The notes under the pieces are model-generated. The model made no database searches and was not told the origin of the DNA. It saw only the letters and a list, made by a program, of their open reading frames with translations. From an uncultured Planctomycetaceae bacterium (GTDB lineage Bacteria; Planctomycetota; Planctomycetia; Pirellulales; UBA1268): 62,556 bases of DNA. This document shows, one piece after another, positions 43,847 through 52,207 of this stretch. Position 1 is the stretch's first letter; each line of letters opens with the position of its first letter. The stretch is from NCBI GenBank assembly GCA_903885565.1, contig CAISJI010000185.1, positions 1-62,556 on the forward strand. Direction: 5' to 3'. A program made the position numbers and the translations under genes.

Positions 43847-44380
43847 TCAGGTCTTGCTTGCGGCAGATATGGGGGTGATCCCGGTGCTGGGATCGGGAAC
43901 GAAATCGATCAGCAGAATGACGCGTTCGCAGGGGGTGCGGTTCCAGGCTGCATGCATGGCATGATCGTCGAAAATCAGCACACGTCCCTCGCTCCAGCCG
44001 CGGGATTCTTCACCCACGCTCAGCGCGCAGTCTCCCGGTGGCACGATCAGGCCGAGATGGCAGCGGAGATAGGGGCTCGCGCTCCCTTCATGGGGAAACA
44101 CTTCTGTGCCCGGTTGGAGAACCGAGAAACCGACCACGCCATGCTGGGGAAAGCAGCGTTTGACAGCTGCGGCAGTCCGGGGGCATTTGGCGATATTCTC
44201 CTCGATCGGCGCACCATCGGGAAAATCGTGCAGGCCAAACACCTTCCAGCCCGTCTTGTATAGCCTCACGCCCCGCCAATCGATCACTTCGGCGCGGATC
44301 GCCTCGTATTCTGCCCGGATGGCCTGCCAATCGGCCTCGATGAGCGGAGGAAAGGCGAACCGTTCAGCTTCATAAAACAT
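43847..44380 (-). CDS. Aspartyl/asparaginyl beta-hydroxylase family protein
   Basis: A 177-residue protein starting MFYEAERFAFPPLIEADWQA. FSVLQPGTEVFPHEGSASPY, LRCHLGLIVPPGDC and EGRVLIFDDHAMHAAWN with RVILLIDF are the blocks of the Asp/Asn hydroxylase domain. His of PHEG and the His of DDHAMHAAWN are the metal ligands, and Arg of RVILLIDF binds 2-oxoglutarate. Bacterial members hydroxylate lipid (LpxO-like) or peptide targets. It lies 60 bases downstream on the minus strand from nothing conserved and 60 bases upstream of the GT1 gene, so those two are probably co-transcribed. Confidence 0.86.
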   Translation of the reverse strand: MFYEAERFAFPPLIEADWQAIRAEYEAIRAEVIDWRGVRLYKTGWKVFGLHDFPDGAPIEENIAKCPRTAAAVKRCFPQHGVVGFSVLQPGTEVFPHEGSASPYLRCHLGLIVPPGDCALSVGEESRGWSEGRVLIFDDHAMHAAWNRTPCERVILLIDFVPDPSTGITPISAASKT

Positions 44381-44594
44381 GGAAACGCCCCCCACGGGCG
44401 GTGATCGTTTTGGCGAGCGGGTTCGAGGCCAACGGGATACTTCTCAGGGAGGATTTTAACGCAGGAAAAAGCCTATGCCAGCGGTGGGCGGCGCGAAAGC
44501 GGGCAGGGCACCTCCGGCTATACTGCCGGGGCCCGCAGCATGATGTCCTCACGCGCAGGGGTGGTGCCGGGCATTTCGGATAGCAGGATGTGCC

Positions 44595-45368
44595 ATGATC
44601 TCCATCATCATCTGCAGCATCGACAGCGGGAAGTTTGCCGCCGTTTCAGCTGCGTATGCCCGACAGATGGGGCCCGAACCCTACGAGATCATCGGCATCC
44701 ACGACGCCCGCTCCCTCAGCGAGGGCTACAACCGGGGCCTGCGAGCGGCCCGGGGCGACATCTGCGTGTTTTCTCACGACGACATCGAGATTCTGTCGGA
44801 AAATCTGGGAGCAACTCTCCGGCGGCATCTCGCCGAGTGGGATGTCGTCGGCGTGGCGGGCACGACCCGGCTGGCGGCGATGTTTTGGGCCGTGGCAGGC
44901 ATCAGCCATGCGCGCGGCATCGTGACGCACCGCGATCCACAGGGATATTCGCTCGAATTTTTTGGCGCCCCGGAGATCGTCAACGGGGGTATCCAAGCGC
45001 TCGACGGCCTGTTCATCGCCGCCCGTCGCGAGGTGGCCGAGCGGATCCTATTTGATGAGACAACGTTTGACGGATGGCACGGCTACGACACCGATTTCAC
45101 ATTCCGCTGCCATCTCGCCGGCTACCGGTTGGCTGTTTGTCTCGATATTCAGCTCATTCATTTCTCCCGGGGGTCTTACGGCGAGATCTGGCACAGCTAT
45201 AGCCAACGCTTTAGCGAAAAGCATGCCGCACACCTCTGGCCGCGGGCTGGCCGGTGGATAACCATCCGGCGTCCGCTGGAAAGCCGCGAGGCGATCGTGG
45301 CGGCCTACGACCTGCCAGCCCTGCAGGCGTTGACCCGCGCGGTGCAGGGGTGGATGGCGGGAGAGTGA
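44595..45368 (+). CDS. Glycosyltransferase family 2-type (Glyco_tranf_2_5-like)
   Basis: A 257-residue protein starting MISIIICSIDSGKFAAVSAA. IIGIHDARSLSEGYNRGLRA, ICVFSHDDIEILSENL and GLFIAARREVAERILFDETT with FDGWHGYDTDFTFRCHLAGY are the blocks of a GT-A subfamily (Glyco_tranf_2_5); HDD is the DxD-equivalent and YDTDFTFR the late acidic motif. AGGATG stands 5-9 bases before the ATG. It is the only plus-strand gene in the oxygenase/GT cluster. The stretch 44381-44594 between it and the divergent hydroxylase gene must hold both promoters. The sugar and acceptor are unknown. Confidence 0.8.
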   Translation: MISIIICSIDSGKFAAVSAAYARQMGPEPYEIIGIHDARSLSEGYNRGLRAARGDICVFSHDDIEILSENLGATLRRHLAEWDVVGVAGTTRLAAMFWAVAGISHARGIVTHRDPQGYSLEFFGAPEIVNGGIQALDGLFIAARREVAERILFDETTFDGWHGYDTDFTFRCHLAGYRLAVCLDIQLIHFSRGSYGEIWHSYSQRFSEKHAAHLWPRAGRWITIRRPLESREAIVAAYDLPALQALTRAVQGWMAGE

Positions 45369-45434
45369 GCAGGGACCCGGCCCACAGCCTGTCGCTGGAG
45401 CGCAGCGGGGCAAGTGAGTGCGACGGCGTGCCCA

Positions 45435-46220
45435 TCAACCAAGGCCGAGGGCTGCCCTCCAGAGCTCCACGATCTGCTCATTCGAGACTGCGGCCACGGA
45501 GTTTTCCGTTTCCGCGTTGCCGTGGAAGGGCGTCTGGGTGGAGTGGCATTCATCCTTCACCAGGCACGCCACTTCTCCGAGCGACGAATGGTAGACCCGC
45601 CCGATCGCGTCGTATATCGCCTGCTTGTCGCTGGCATAGTCGCACCACTGCACGCGTTCCCCGAGCAGCGGGAGCACTTCGCGATCGAAATAGGGCCGAT
45701 CGAGGATCTGGCCAAAGAGATAGACCCGTTCACAGCCGTCGTTCAGGGCCCGTTGTATGGAAACGTGGGTCTGCTTCCGCTCCTCGATGCTGCCGATCAC
45801 GCCCGCCACCCGTTCCAAGCCCGCCTTGCTCCGGGCGATGAGTGGCTCGCGGAGATTGGGGATGAGAACATGGTCGCCGGTGTAGTCGGCGTGGTATTCC
45901 CGGTGGGCCGGATGCAGGAAGACGGCGCTATCCCAATACGGCCTGATCTTTCCGACGGGAAACCACCACTTTTCATGGCTTGTCAGGAGCACTTTGCGCA
46001 CAGCCGGCCGCTCTTCCATCGCCAGAAAATGGGTAATCAGGCGGTCATCGCCGTCGAGTCGCAATTCCTCGAGGCGGCCAGAGCGGCATTGGCCGAGGTG
46101 CCATTCGTGCGGCCCATACATCGTGCAGTCGAGGCCGGCGGCGTTGAAGGCGTTGGTCAGGTTGACCAGTGCAATCGTCGAGCCGCCCCTGTTTGTGTAT
46201 CCGGAGGCAATCTTGATCAC
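45435..46220 (-). CDS. GT4-like glycosyltransferase
   Basis: A 261-residue protein starting MIKIASGYTNRGGSTIALVN. The N-terminal GGSTIALVNLTNAFNAAGLD is the acceptor-side start of GT-B proteins (GGxxxxxxxLxxxLxxxG). VLIPNLREPL, AGVIGSIEERKQTHVSIQRA and VYLFGQILDRPYF correspond to the hinge and the donor-binding half of GT4 proteins, and SSLGEVACLVKDECH to the ExxxxxxxE region. It is shorter than common GT4 proteins (350-400), so part of the domain is reduced. It lies 27 bases downstream of the NeuD-like gene on the same strand. Confidence 0.66.
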   Translation of the reverse strand: MIKIASGYTNRGGSTIALVNLTNAFNAAGLDCTMYGPHEWHLGQCRSGRLEELRLDGDDRLITHFLAMEERPAVRKVLLTSHEKWWFPVGKIRPYWDSAVFLHPAHREYHADYTGDHVLIPNLREPLIARSKAGLERVAGVIGSIEERKQTHVSIQRALNDGCERVYLFGQILDRPYFDREVLPLLGERVQWCDYASDKQAIYDAIGRVYHSSLGEVACLVKDECHSTQTPFHGNAETENSVAAVSNEQIVELWRAALGLG

Positions 46221-46247
46221 GGTTCTTCTCCTGCGGCCGGGGGAGCG

Positions 46248-46907
46248 TCAGTCGTGCCACAGCCGCGAGCTGCCGACGCGGGAGGGGCTGCTCCCGTGGC
46301 CGGGCCACACCTGACCTTCACCGGTGTCGCGGAGGATCAGGGCACCGGCGCCAATGATGCAGTTGGCGCCGATCGAAATCCCCGGGGCAATCGTGGCGTT
46401 GAGGCCGACAAAGGCGCCGGTGCCGACGTCGACCGATTCACCAAAGATCGCGGAGACAATCCAGCAATCGGCGCCGATCCGCGTGCGAAAACCGATCCGC
46501 GTTGCACTCCAGATGATTGTATTGCGCCCGATCTCCACATAGGGCTGGATTCCGGCCCGTTCCATGATCATGGTGTTGGGACCCACCTGTAGATCGGGCG
46601 ACACATCGGCCCGGGAGCTGAGAAAGCTCGCCAGCCGATAGCCGAGTCGCTCCCCCTCCGCCGCCTTTGCCGCCCGGTGGCGATTGACGCCCCCGATCCC
46701 GATGGCGACGAACAGATCGTGCTCCTCGGGTGGGTAGAGCGTCAGCACATCCTCAAACGGCACCACGGGGAGTCCGTGGTAGGTCGATTCCGTGAGGTAT
46801 TCCCGGTCGACCGTGAAGGCGGCAACGGTGTAGGGGCTGTCGTGGGTGAAGTAGAAGTGCGCGATCTCGGCAAATCCGGCGGAGCCAAAAATAACCAGTT
46901 TTTTCAC
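46248..46907 (-). CDS. NeuD-like sugar O-acyltransferase (left-handed beta-helix)
   Basis: A 219-residue protein. The start is GTG 46907 (VKKLVIFGSAGFAEIAHFYF) after GAGGTGA; the N-terminal dinucleotide-type fold (FGSAGFAEIA) and DLFVAIGIGGVNRHRAAKAA are typical of NeuD/PglD-type proteins. From about residue 110 hexapeptide repeats appear: VGPNTMIMERAGIQPYVEIG, RNTIIWSATRIGFRTRIGAD, VDVGTGAFVGLNATIAPGIS, IGANCIIGAGALILRD. These enzymes transfer acetyl or another acyl group to a sugar hydroxyl or amine. It lies in tandem with the GT4-like gene and probably decorates the same glycan. Confidence 0.8.
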   Translation of the reverse strand: MKKLVIFGSAGFAEIAHFYFTHDSPYTVAAFTVDREYLTESTYHGLPVVPFEDVLTLYPPEEHDLFVAIGIGGVNRHRAAKAAEGERLGYRLASFLSSRADVSPDLQVGPNTMIMERAGIQPYVEIGRNTIIWSATRIGFRTRIGADCWIVSAIFGESVDVGTGAFVGLNATIAPGISIGANCIIGAGALILRDTGEGQVWPGHGSSPSRVGSSRLWHD

Positions 46908-47077
46908 TAGACTCACCTCGCTCGCGTGGAATGCATGTCGGCAGTGGCCACAAGGGCGGCCGATCCCCCGATAGCGTCGCACAGAGAGTCATTCTCTGTC
47001 TCCTGCGGGGCCAAATCAACAGTGATCCTCCGGCCGCCATGCGGGCAGGGAGTCGGCCGTCGGCGAGCGCGGTGTAC

Positions 47078-47944
47078 TCACTGCAGGATGCTCATCGCCC
47101 GGCTCACATACTTGAGTTCACCGATGCGGAGCGAGACTGCCATAAGATTGCTGAGGTGGTTCCTGACTACCGGCTCGAATGCATTGGCATAATGCGGCAA
47201 TTCGGCTTTCATGCGGGTGATGATCGTGAGGACATGGCAGTGATGCTCCAGCAGCCGAATTGGGTCTTGGTGAGTCTGCACGGTCCATGCACCTGGATGG
47301 CCGATTCTGTAACCTGTGCTCACCATTGGTAGATAGGCGGCGCCACCCCGAAGCGAGCCATACACCTGGGCGAGATAATCGCTGATCGGCTGAAAACCAA
47401 ACACCCAGCCCGGGATTCTGGAAACATAGCCTTTTCTCAGCAGGATTGAGCTGGTCGGCATGAAACCGCCATCGCCAGAGATCACTGTCTGCACGCTGGC
47501 AAGTCCGGCAGATTCTCCATAGTCAGAAACGAGACTCGGCAGGCGCGTGCCGTTGGCGTCGATGGATGCCGCACGCGTGAAACAGATGTCGGCCCCGGCC
47601 CACTCGCGAAGTGCGTCAAGTTGGCTGGCGATCTTGCGATCCTCCAGCCAGAGGTCATCTCCCTCGTGCCAGGCTATAAAATCGCCCTCGGCAAGTTCGT
47701 ACATGTCAATGGCGAAGGGAATGCCCCGCGAGTATCGATTGAGCTTTCGATGAAGTCGTTTGACGCCCATTCCCGATCCAGCCAGCGCGCGTTCGCCAGC
47801 CTCAACCGTGGCGTCTGTCGAGGCGTCGTCGTGCCATACCAATTCGGTGTCGGCGGCGGCAGTCTGTCGGAGGATCCCCTCAATGGCGTCCGCGATGTAG
47901 CGTTCGTGGTTGAAGGTCACCAGGAAAATAGACACAAGCGGCAT
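47078..47944 (-). CDS. Glycosyltransferase family 2
   Basis: A 288-residue GT-A protein. VSIFLVTFNHERYIADAIEG, WHDDASTDATVEAG and GDFIAWHEGDDLWLEDRKIA give the donor-binding Asp motifs (EGDD), and FMPTSSILLRKGYVSRIPGW, ISDYLAQVYGSLRGGAAYLP the acceptor side. This pattern is frequent among GT2 proteins of the rhamnan and O-antigen type (LVTFNHExYIxxAIEGIL). It starts at ATG 47944 and is 84 bases from the start of... the cupin gene's stop on the same strand (48029), so the two may share a transcript. The sugar is unknown. Confidence 0.85.
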   Translation of the reverse strand: MPLVSIFLVTFNHERYIADAIEGILRQTAAADTELVWHDDASTDATVEAGERALAGSGMGVKRLHRKLNRYSRGIPFAIDMYELAEGDFIAWHEGDDLWLEDRKIASQLDALREWAGADICFTRAASIDANGTRLPSLVSDYGESAGLASVQTVISGDGGFMPTSSILLRKGYVSRIPGWVFGFQPISDYLAQVYGSLRGGAAYLPMVSTGYRIGHPGAWTVQTHQDPIRLLEHHCHVLTIITRMKAELPHYANAFEPVVRNHLSNLMAVSLRIGELKYVSRAMSILQ

Positions 47945-48028
47945 GGATTCCTCTGTTTGAGTGGCAGCGATTGGCAGGGCAGCGGGGGCATAAGGCCGGG
48001 GCTTGCCTTTGGACGCAACGCCGGCCCG

Positions 48029-49519
48029 TTACACGATTCCGTAAAAAGCGGTGCGCACCGGTTTTCCCGTGTCGAAGCGGTAGACAACCGTAATCTCGTG
48101 CCGGATGTTTCTGTATTGCTCTTTGTGGGCTAGCACGTGCGAAATGAGGCGGGGAGGATAGGCATGCTCAAGCAGGAATGAAACAAAGGCCTCGACAGAG
48201 ATGTTGTAGTACTGAATGTAGAGTTCGTCCTCCCGTTTGTTGTGGATGCAGATGTAGTCGCAGGCGTAAGCCCCCAGCAGGCCCTGCAGATGCATTGCAT
48301 CATGTTTCACCCCGATGGCCTTCATATGCTCCGTGAAGCGGCCAGGAAACCGGTCGTTGCGGTCGGCAACAAACCGCGACTCGGGAAGTTTTTCGTCCCC
48401 CTGGGTGACGAAGCCAAAGAAGGGCAGTGAGAGATCCCGCCCCTGAGAGGAGCAATAGGCATGCGTCAGCGGCCCACAAGGCTCGGGGGCATCAAAGAGA
48501 TCGACGGAGGTGATGAGGAGCGGTGGATCGCCTTCCGGGGCAGACTTCAGCCAACCGGTTTTGTTGAAGAAGTAGGTGTAGAGTTCCCATCGCAATCGGC
48601 CGTTCTCCCACTTCACCCCCCACACATACGAGGTGCCGTTTTTCGTGCGCTGCGTGATTTCCCGGAGCACAGCCTTGTTCTCAATGGTCTCGTAGAGCAA
48701 TCGCGCCGAGGGAAGGTTGTGAGCCGGATTGAGATCCCGGATGAAGGCGTTGAAGTTGTAGCAAACCACAGTCGGACGTTGCTTCGCCCACTCCGGTAGA
48801 ACGCACAGCGGCGACAGATACGTGCGCTGCTCCGGTGGATAGAGCAGGACCGATTTCCGGCCCTGCAGCACGCGCAGCACGCCGTCGTTGTCGTCATAAT
48901 GCAGCCCGGTGTCGTGGTTGCCGAGGGCCACCCAGAGATTGACGTTGATCAGTTCCTCACAGCCGTTCCAGCAGGAGATGGGAGATTCGCTGGCCAGGGC
49001 AGCGATGCGCGCGCGGATTTCACGGTTGTCGTTATGGCCGTAGCCGGGAAGCGTGATAATGCATCGGCTGTCCTTCTTTTCGATTGGCTGGCGGGCGATG
49101 GTGTCGGTGGAGCTGTTCCAGACAGAAACTTCCTGTGTGCCGTCGAGGGCACGCTGCACTTCGGTCAGGATCTCAGATCCATCAGCCGAAAACGTGAATG
49201 GAACGGTGACCCCGGGTTGTTTGGGGCACCAGTAACTGATGGCGATGGTGTCGGGATCGGAGACCACCCAGTGCCACCACCCCTTTGGTATCCAGAGCGA
49301 TTCGTTCTGGTGCAGCGTGAACTTCTGCGGCCGTGCCAATGCAAAGAGTGGAAAAAACCACCGCGACCTGGCCGTAATCCGGCTGAAATGCGCAAAGTGG
49401 TATTCGTTCGTGCGGTGCCGGGCGTTGGTGACGCTGCGGAAATAGACGTGGGCGGCAACGAAGGCGGCCAAGGCCGCGGCCGGGATCAAAAGAAGGAGGC
49501 TCAAGGCGGCGCCGGGCAT
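48029..49519 (-). CDS. Large cupin_8/JmjC-like protein with N-terminal membrane anchor
   Basis: A 496-residue protein starting MPGAALSLLLLIPAAALAAF, one membrane helix. A first cupin-like part has FTLHQNESLWIPKGWWHWVV. A second has INVNLWVALGNHDTGLHYDD, NDGVLRVLQGRKSVLLYPPE: HxD (HYD), then the Lys and the L.G.K...L.PP pattern of JmjC/cupin_8 oxygenases. The C-terminal 250 residues (TSYVWGVKWENGRLRWELYT, YFFNKTGWLKS) are unfamiliar. The family hydroxylates protein side chains in other organisms; a membrane-tethered form is unusual. The longer frame to 49624 is not convincing. A third Fe(II)-oxygenase in the cluster. Confidence 0.66.
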   Translation of the reverse strand: MPGAALSLLLLIPAAALAAFVAAHVYFRSVTNARHRTNEYHFAHFSRITARSRWFFPLFALARPQKFTLHQNESLWIPKGWWHWVVSDPDTIAISYWCPKQPGVTVPFTFSADGSEILTEVQRALDGTQEVSVWNSSTDTIARQPIEKKDSRCIITLPGYGHNDNREIRARIAALASESPISCWNGCEELINVNLWVALGNHDTGLHYDDNDGVLRVLQGRKSVLLYPPEQRTYLSPLCVLPEWAKQRPTVVCYNFNAFIRDLNPAHNLPSARLLYETIENKAVLREITQRTKNGTSYVWGVKWENGRLRWELYTYFFNKTGWLKSAPEGDPPLLITSVDLFDAPEPCGPLTHAYCSSQGRDLSLPFFGFVTQGDEKLPESRFVADRNDRFPGRFTEHMKAIGVKHDAMHLQGLLGAYACDYICIHNKREDELYIQYYNISVEAFVSFLLEHAYPPRLISHVLAHKEQYRNIRHEITVVYRFDTGKPVRTAFYGIV

Positions 49520-49703
49520 GCTGGTCGTCCTGAAAATGACATGGGGCGAAAGTCCCGCCGGTGGCCGCTCAAGGGGAGAGCAGACTCTCCGGTGGAGAAG
49601 CCATCCCTGCCCTCCTGCAGCCAAGGTAGTCGATTTTGCCGCCCGGCGAAAATTGACCTGCCGAAGGTTTGGTTGGGTTTTTTTCGATCGCTTAGGCTTC
49701 TCG

Positions 49704-49781
49704 AGCGTTCGCCGCCCCTCCGCCCCATCGCTTGAAGTATCTGTCCAGTCGTCGTTCCAGCGATCCCGGATGCGCTCTAAT
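49704..49781 (-). repeat. Stop-codon-bearing dispersed repeat, copy E
   Basis: Seventy-eight bases, AGCGTTCGCCGCCCCTCCGC to CCAGCGATCCCGGATGCG, then CTCTAAT. It aligns with copy D (27827-27901) along its length. CTA at 49777-49779 is the hldE stop, the same repeat position that ends the 27897-28910 gene. Confidence 0.75.
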
Positions 49782-51237
49782 CCCCGGCGTGTGTGGAGAG
49801 AATCCGCCCCACGATGTTCGTTGTGGAGACGCCCTGCAGGAATACTGGCGTCACCACTTTCCCGCCGGCGGCCCGCACGAGGTCGCCCCCGACAACGTCG
49901 CCCACGGCATAATCGGCCCCCTTGATGAGCACATCGGGCTGGATCGCCTTGATCAATTCCAGCGGCGTGTCTTCGTCAAACTCGGTCACCCAGGCGACGC
50001 AGGAGAGCGCCGCCAGCACCGCCATGCGGGGGCCGGCGGGCACATAGGGGCGGGGTGGCCCCTTCAGCCGGCGCACGGAGGCGTCGGAGTTTACCCCCAC
50101 CACCAGCAGATCGCATTCGCCGGCGGCGGCCTCCAGCAGAGCCACATGGCCGTGGTGGAGGATGTCGAAGCAGCCGTTGGTAAACCCGATGCGCTGCCCC
50201 TCCCCCCGGGCCACACGCACCGCCTTGCAGAGTGCCTCGCTGGCCAGCACCTTTCCCTGTGACACCGCATGCTGCTGCTCAATCGATTCCAGAATCTCGC
50301 TCCAGCTGATCCTCACCGTGCCGATCTGGGCCACTTTGAGCCCCGCAGCAGCGTTGGCGAGATAGCAGGCATCGGCCAAGGGGGATCCGAGGCACGTCGC
50401 GACCGCCAAGGCTGCCACGACAGTGTCGCCCGCCCCGGTCACGTCAAACACCCGCTTGGCCTGCGTGGGGATCACCGAAGCCCCGGCGGCTGAGACCAGC
50501 ACCATCCCCTGTTCACCGAGCGTCACCACCACGGCGTCGATAGCGAAGCGAGCGCGGATCGCCTCGGCGGCGTGGATGGCGTCATCGGGGCCATGGATCG
50601 CGATGCCAGTCACAAGCGCCGCCTCTGAGCGATTGGGAGTGAGGATTGAGGCACCAGAATATTTCGAGAAATCGGCCCCCTTGGGATCGACGATCACCGG
50701 CACGTTCCGCTCTCTTGCCGCGGCGATCACCCCCCGGCAGACATCCGGCGAGCAGACTCCCTTGGCGTAGTCGGAGAGGATCACCATCCGGGCCCCGACC
50801 ACGGCGGCCTCGGCTGCGGCAATCAGGTCTTGTTGGGCAGTTGCGTCGGTGAGGATCTGCTCTTCGTCAAACCGGGCGATCTGTTGATGGGTTGCCAGGA
50901 GACGGGTTTTGGCTGAGGTGGGTATGGCGGAAGTGGCGACCAGATGCCCGGCCGACACCCCCTCAGCCTCCAGCACCCCGCGGAGTTGTTCCGCGGCTGC
51001 ATCGATGCCGACACAGCCGAGGAGGATCGCCCGGCCGCCCATGGCCGCCACATTGACAGCGACATTGCCGGCGCCGCCGGGCCTTACGAACGATCGGCCC
51101 ACCTTCAGCACCGGCACCGGCGCCTCGGGGGAAACGCGTTCGACCGTGCCGACGTGGTAGCGGTCGAGCATCACATCCCCCACCAGCAGAATAGTGGGGT
51201 GATCGCCGGGGGCTGGCTGGGGGGCGGAGGGTGGCAT
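49777..51237 (-). CDS. hldE: Bifunctional heptose 7-phosphate kinase / heptose 1-phosphate adenylyltransferase HldE
   Basis: A 486-residue two-domain protein. The N-terminal PfkB-type kinase has LLVGDVMLDRYHVGTVERVS, VRPGGAGNVAVNVAAMG, ILTPNRSEAALVTG and FDVTGAGDTVVAALAVA with the catalytic Asp (GAGD). The C-terminal nucleotidyltransferase (from about residue 350) has IGFTNGCFDILHHGHVALLE, the HxGH motif, and LIKGADYAVGDVVGGDLVRA. It makes ADP-heptose intermediates for LPS inner core. gmhA lies 94 bases upstream on the same strand, so the pathway's first two proteins are together; gmhB and hldD are not here. The stop falls in repeat E. Confidence 0.95.
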   Translation of the reverse strand: MPPSAPQPAPGDHPTILLVGDVMLDRYHVGTVERVSPEAPVPVLKVGRSFVRPGGAGNVAVNVAAMGGRAILLGCVGIDAAAEQLRGVLEAEGVSAGHLVATSAIPTSAKTRLLATHQQIARFDEEQILTDATAQQDLIAAAEAAVVGARMVILSDYAKGVCSPDVCRGVIAAARERNVPVIVDPKGADFSKYSGASILTPNRSEAALVTGIAIHGPDDAIHAAEAIRARFAIDAVVVTLGEQGMVLVSAAGASVIPTQAKRVFDVTGAGDTVVAALAVATCLGSPLADACYLANAAAGLKVAQIGTVRISWSEILESIEQQHAVSQGKVLASEALCKAVRVARGEGQRIGFTNGCFDILHHGHVALLEAAAGECDLLVVGVNSDASVRRLKGPPRPYVPAGPRMAVLAALSCVAWVTEFDEDTPLELIKAIQPDVLIKGADYAVGDVVGGDLVRAAGGKVVTPVFLQGVSTTNIVGRILSTHAGD

Positions 51238-51331
51238 AGGTGGCGGTTGGGAGCGGGGCTATTAAGCTGGGACAGAAACAGGGGATCAGAAACAAGTGAT
51301 CGGTAAGACAGGGCCTATTCGGCTGCCAGAC

Positions 51332-51991
51332 CTAACCAGAGGGGGGTGAGCCACCTTGGGGATCGGCTGTGCCGGGCATTCCGCTGGGCGTGAAATATTG
51401 ATCGACGATGTCGCAGATCAGATGCCAGGCGAGCAGATGCGCCTCCTGAATGCGGGCAGTTTCGCGCGAGGGGGCCTGCAGGCACTGGTCGCACAGCGCG
51501 GCGAATTCCTGCCGATCGGCGCCAGTGAATCCGATCGTGGCGGCCCCCGCCTCCCGGGCGGCAACAAGGGCCTTGAGCACATTCGGCGAGCGGCCGCTGG
51601 TGCTGATCCCGATCAGGCAGTCCTGCGGGCGCACCAGCGCCTGCACCTGCCGGGAGAAGACTTCGGAGAAGTCGTAGTCGTTGGCGATCGATGTGAGAAT
51701 CGATGTGTCGACGGTGAGGGCGACAGCGGGGAGGGGGCGACGCTCACGGAGAAACCGGCCCACAAACTCCGCCGCCACATGCTGGGCATCGGCGGCACTC
51801 CCCCCATTCCCGCAGAGATAGAGCGTGCCTCCCTGATCGAGCGTGGCGGCCAGCAGGTTGGCGATCGCCAGAAGCGAGTCGCGGTGAGTGGCGAGGGCCC
51901 CGAGCACCCGTTGCGATTCCTCAATCTGGGACAGAATCTGCCCCTGCAGAAGCATTTCAAGACCAGCACGTGGGGCAGCGTGGGGAGGCAT
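51332..51991 (-). CDS. gmhA: Phosphoheptose isomerase GmhA
   Basis: A 219-residue SIS-domain protein. LYLCGNGGSAADAQHVAAEF (about residue 60) is the signature of GmhA, with FVGRFLRERRPLPAVALTVD, ANDYDFSEVFSRQVQALV, GISTSGRSPNVLKALVAARE and EAHLLAWHLICDIVDQYF following in family order. It isomerises sedoheptulose 7-phosphate to glycero-manno-heptose 7-phosphate. Two starts are possible: ATG 51991 or the ATG of MLLQGQILSQ about 12 codons later; the second fits the family better. It is the first gene of the gmhA-hldE pair. Confidence 0.93.
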   Translation of the reverse strand: MPPHAAPRAGLEMLLQGQILSQIEESQRVLGALATHRDSLLAIANLLAATLDQGGTLYLCGNGGSAADAQHVAAEFVGRFLRERRPLPAVALTVDTSILTSIANDYDFSEVFSRQVQALVRPQDCLIGISTSGRSPNVLKALVAAREAGAATIGFTGADRQEFAALCDQCLQAPSRETARIQEAHLLAWHLICDIVDQYFTPSGMPGTADPQGGSPPSG

Positions 51992-52016
51992 ATATTGCAG
52001 AATACTCTAACTCGCT

Positions 52017-52047
52017 GTGGAAAAAGCCCTCCATGGCCTTTTTTCAC
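52017..52047. repeat. GTGGAAAAAGCC hairpin
   Basis: GTGGAAAAAGCC-CTCCAT-GGCCTTTTTTCAC is a symmetric hairpin with A and T tails, so it could end transcription on either strand. It is related to 35081-35110. It lies 25 bases before the gmhA start. Confidence 0.6.
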
Positions 52048-52050
52048 GAA

Positions 52051-52087
52051 GTCGACTGTGGAAAAGCCGAGGTTTTCCACAGTCGAC
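52051..52087. repeat. Perfect 15-bp inverted repeat
   Basis: GTCGACTGTGGAAAA and TTTTCCACAGTCGAC, separated by GCCGAGG, are a perfect inverted repeat. Both arms contain TTTTCCACA, one base from the DnaA-box consensus TTATCCACA. It lies between the neighbouring hairpin and REP copy C. Confidence 0.85.
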
Positions 52088-52090
52088 GGG

Positions 52091-52130
52091 CATCGCATCC
52101 GACGATGCAGCACTTTATCCACAGCCTGCG
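52091..52130 (-). repeat. REP-like dispersed repeat, copy C
   Basis: The minus strand reads CGCAGGCTGTGGATAAAGTG then CTGCATCGTCGGATGCGATG, the same order of head and palindrome as copies A and B. It includes TTATCCACA on the plus strand. Confidence 0.75.
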
Positions 52131-52188
52131 AAGCGGCAGGGGGATGGCAGGGTGGCCCTTTCTGGCAGTCTGTTGAGAATGGTCAGAA

Positions 52189-52205
52189 GCCCTTTTTCCA
52201 AGGGC
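52189..52205 (-). terminator. Short hairpin after the LytTR gene
   Basis: On the minus strand GCCCTTGGAAAAAGGGC (6-bp stem, 5-base loop) begins 3 bases after the stop of the LytTR gene and is followed by TTCTG. The T-run is weak, so it is a modest candidate. Confidence 0.4.
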
Positions 52206-52207
52206 AA

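Noticed and set aside
52017-52130. Replication origin
   Set aside because: There are DnaA-box-like nonamers, but no dnaA, dnaN or AT-rich unwinding region is near; the boxes are parts of repeats.
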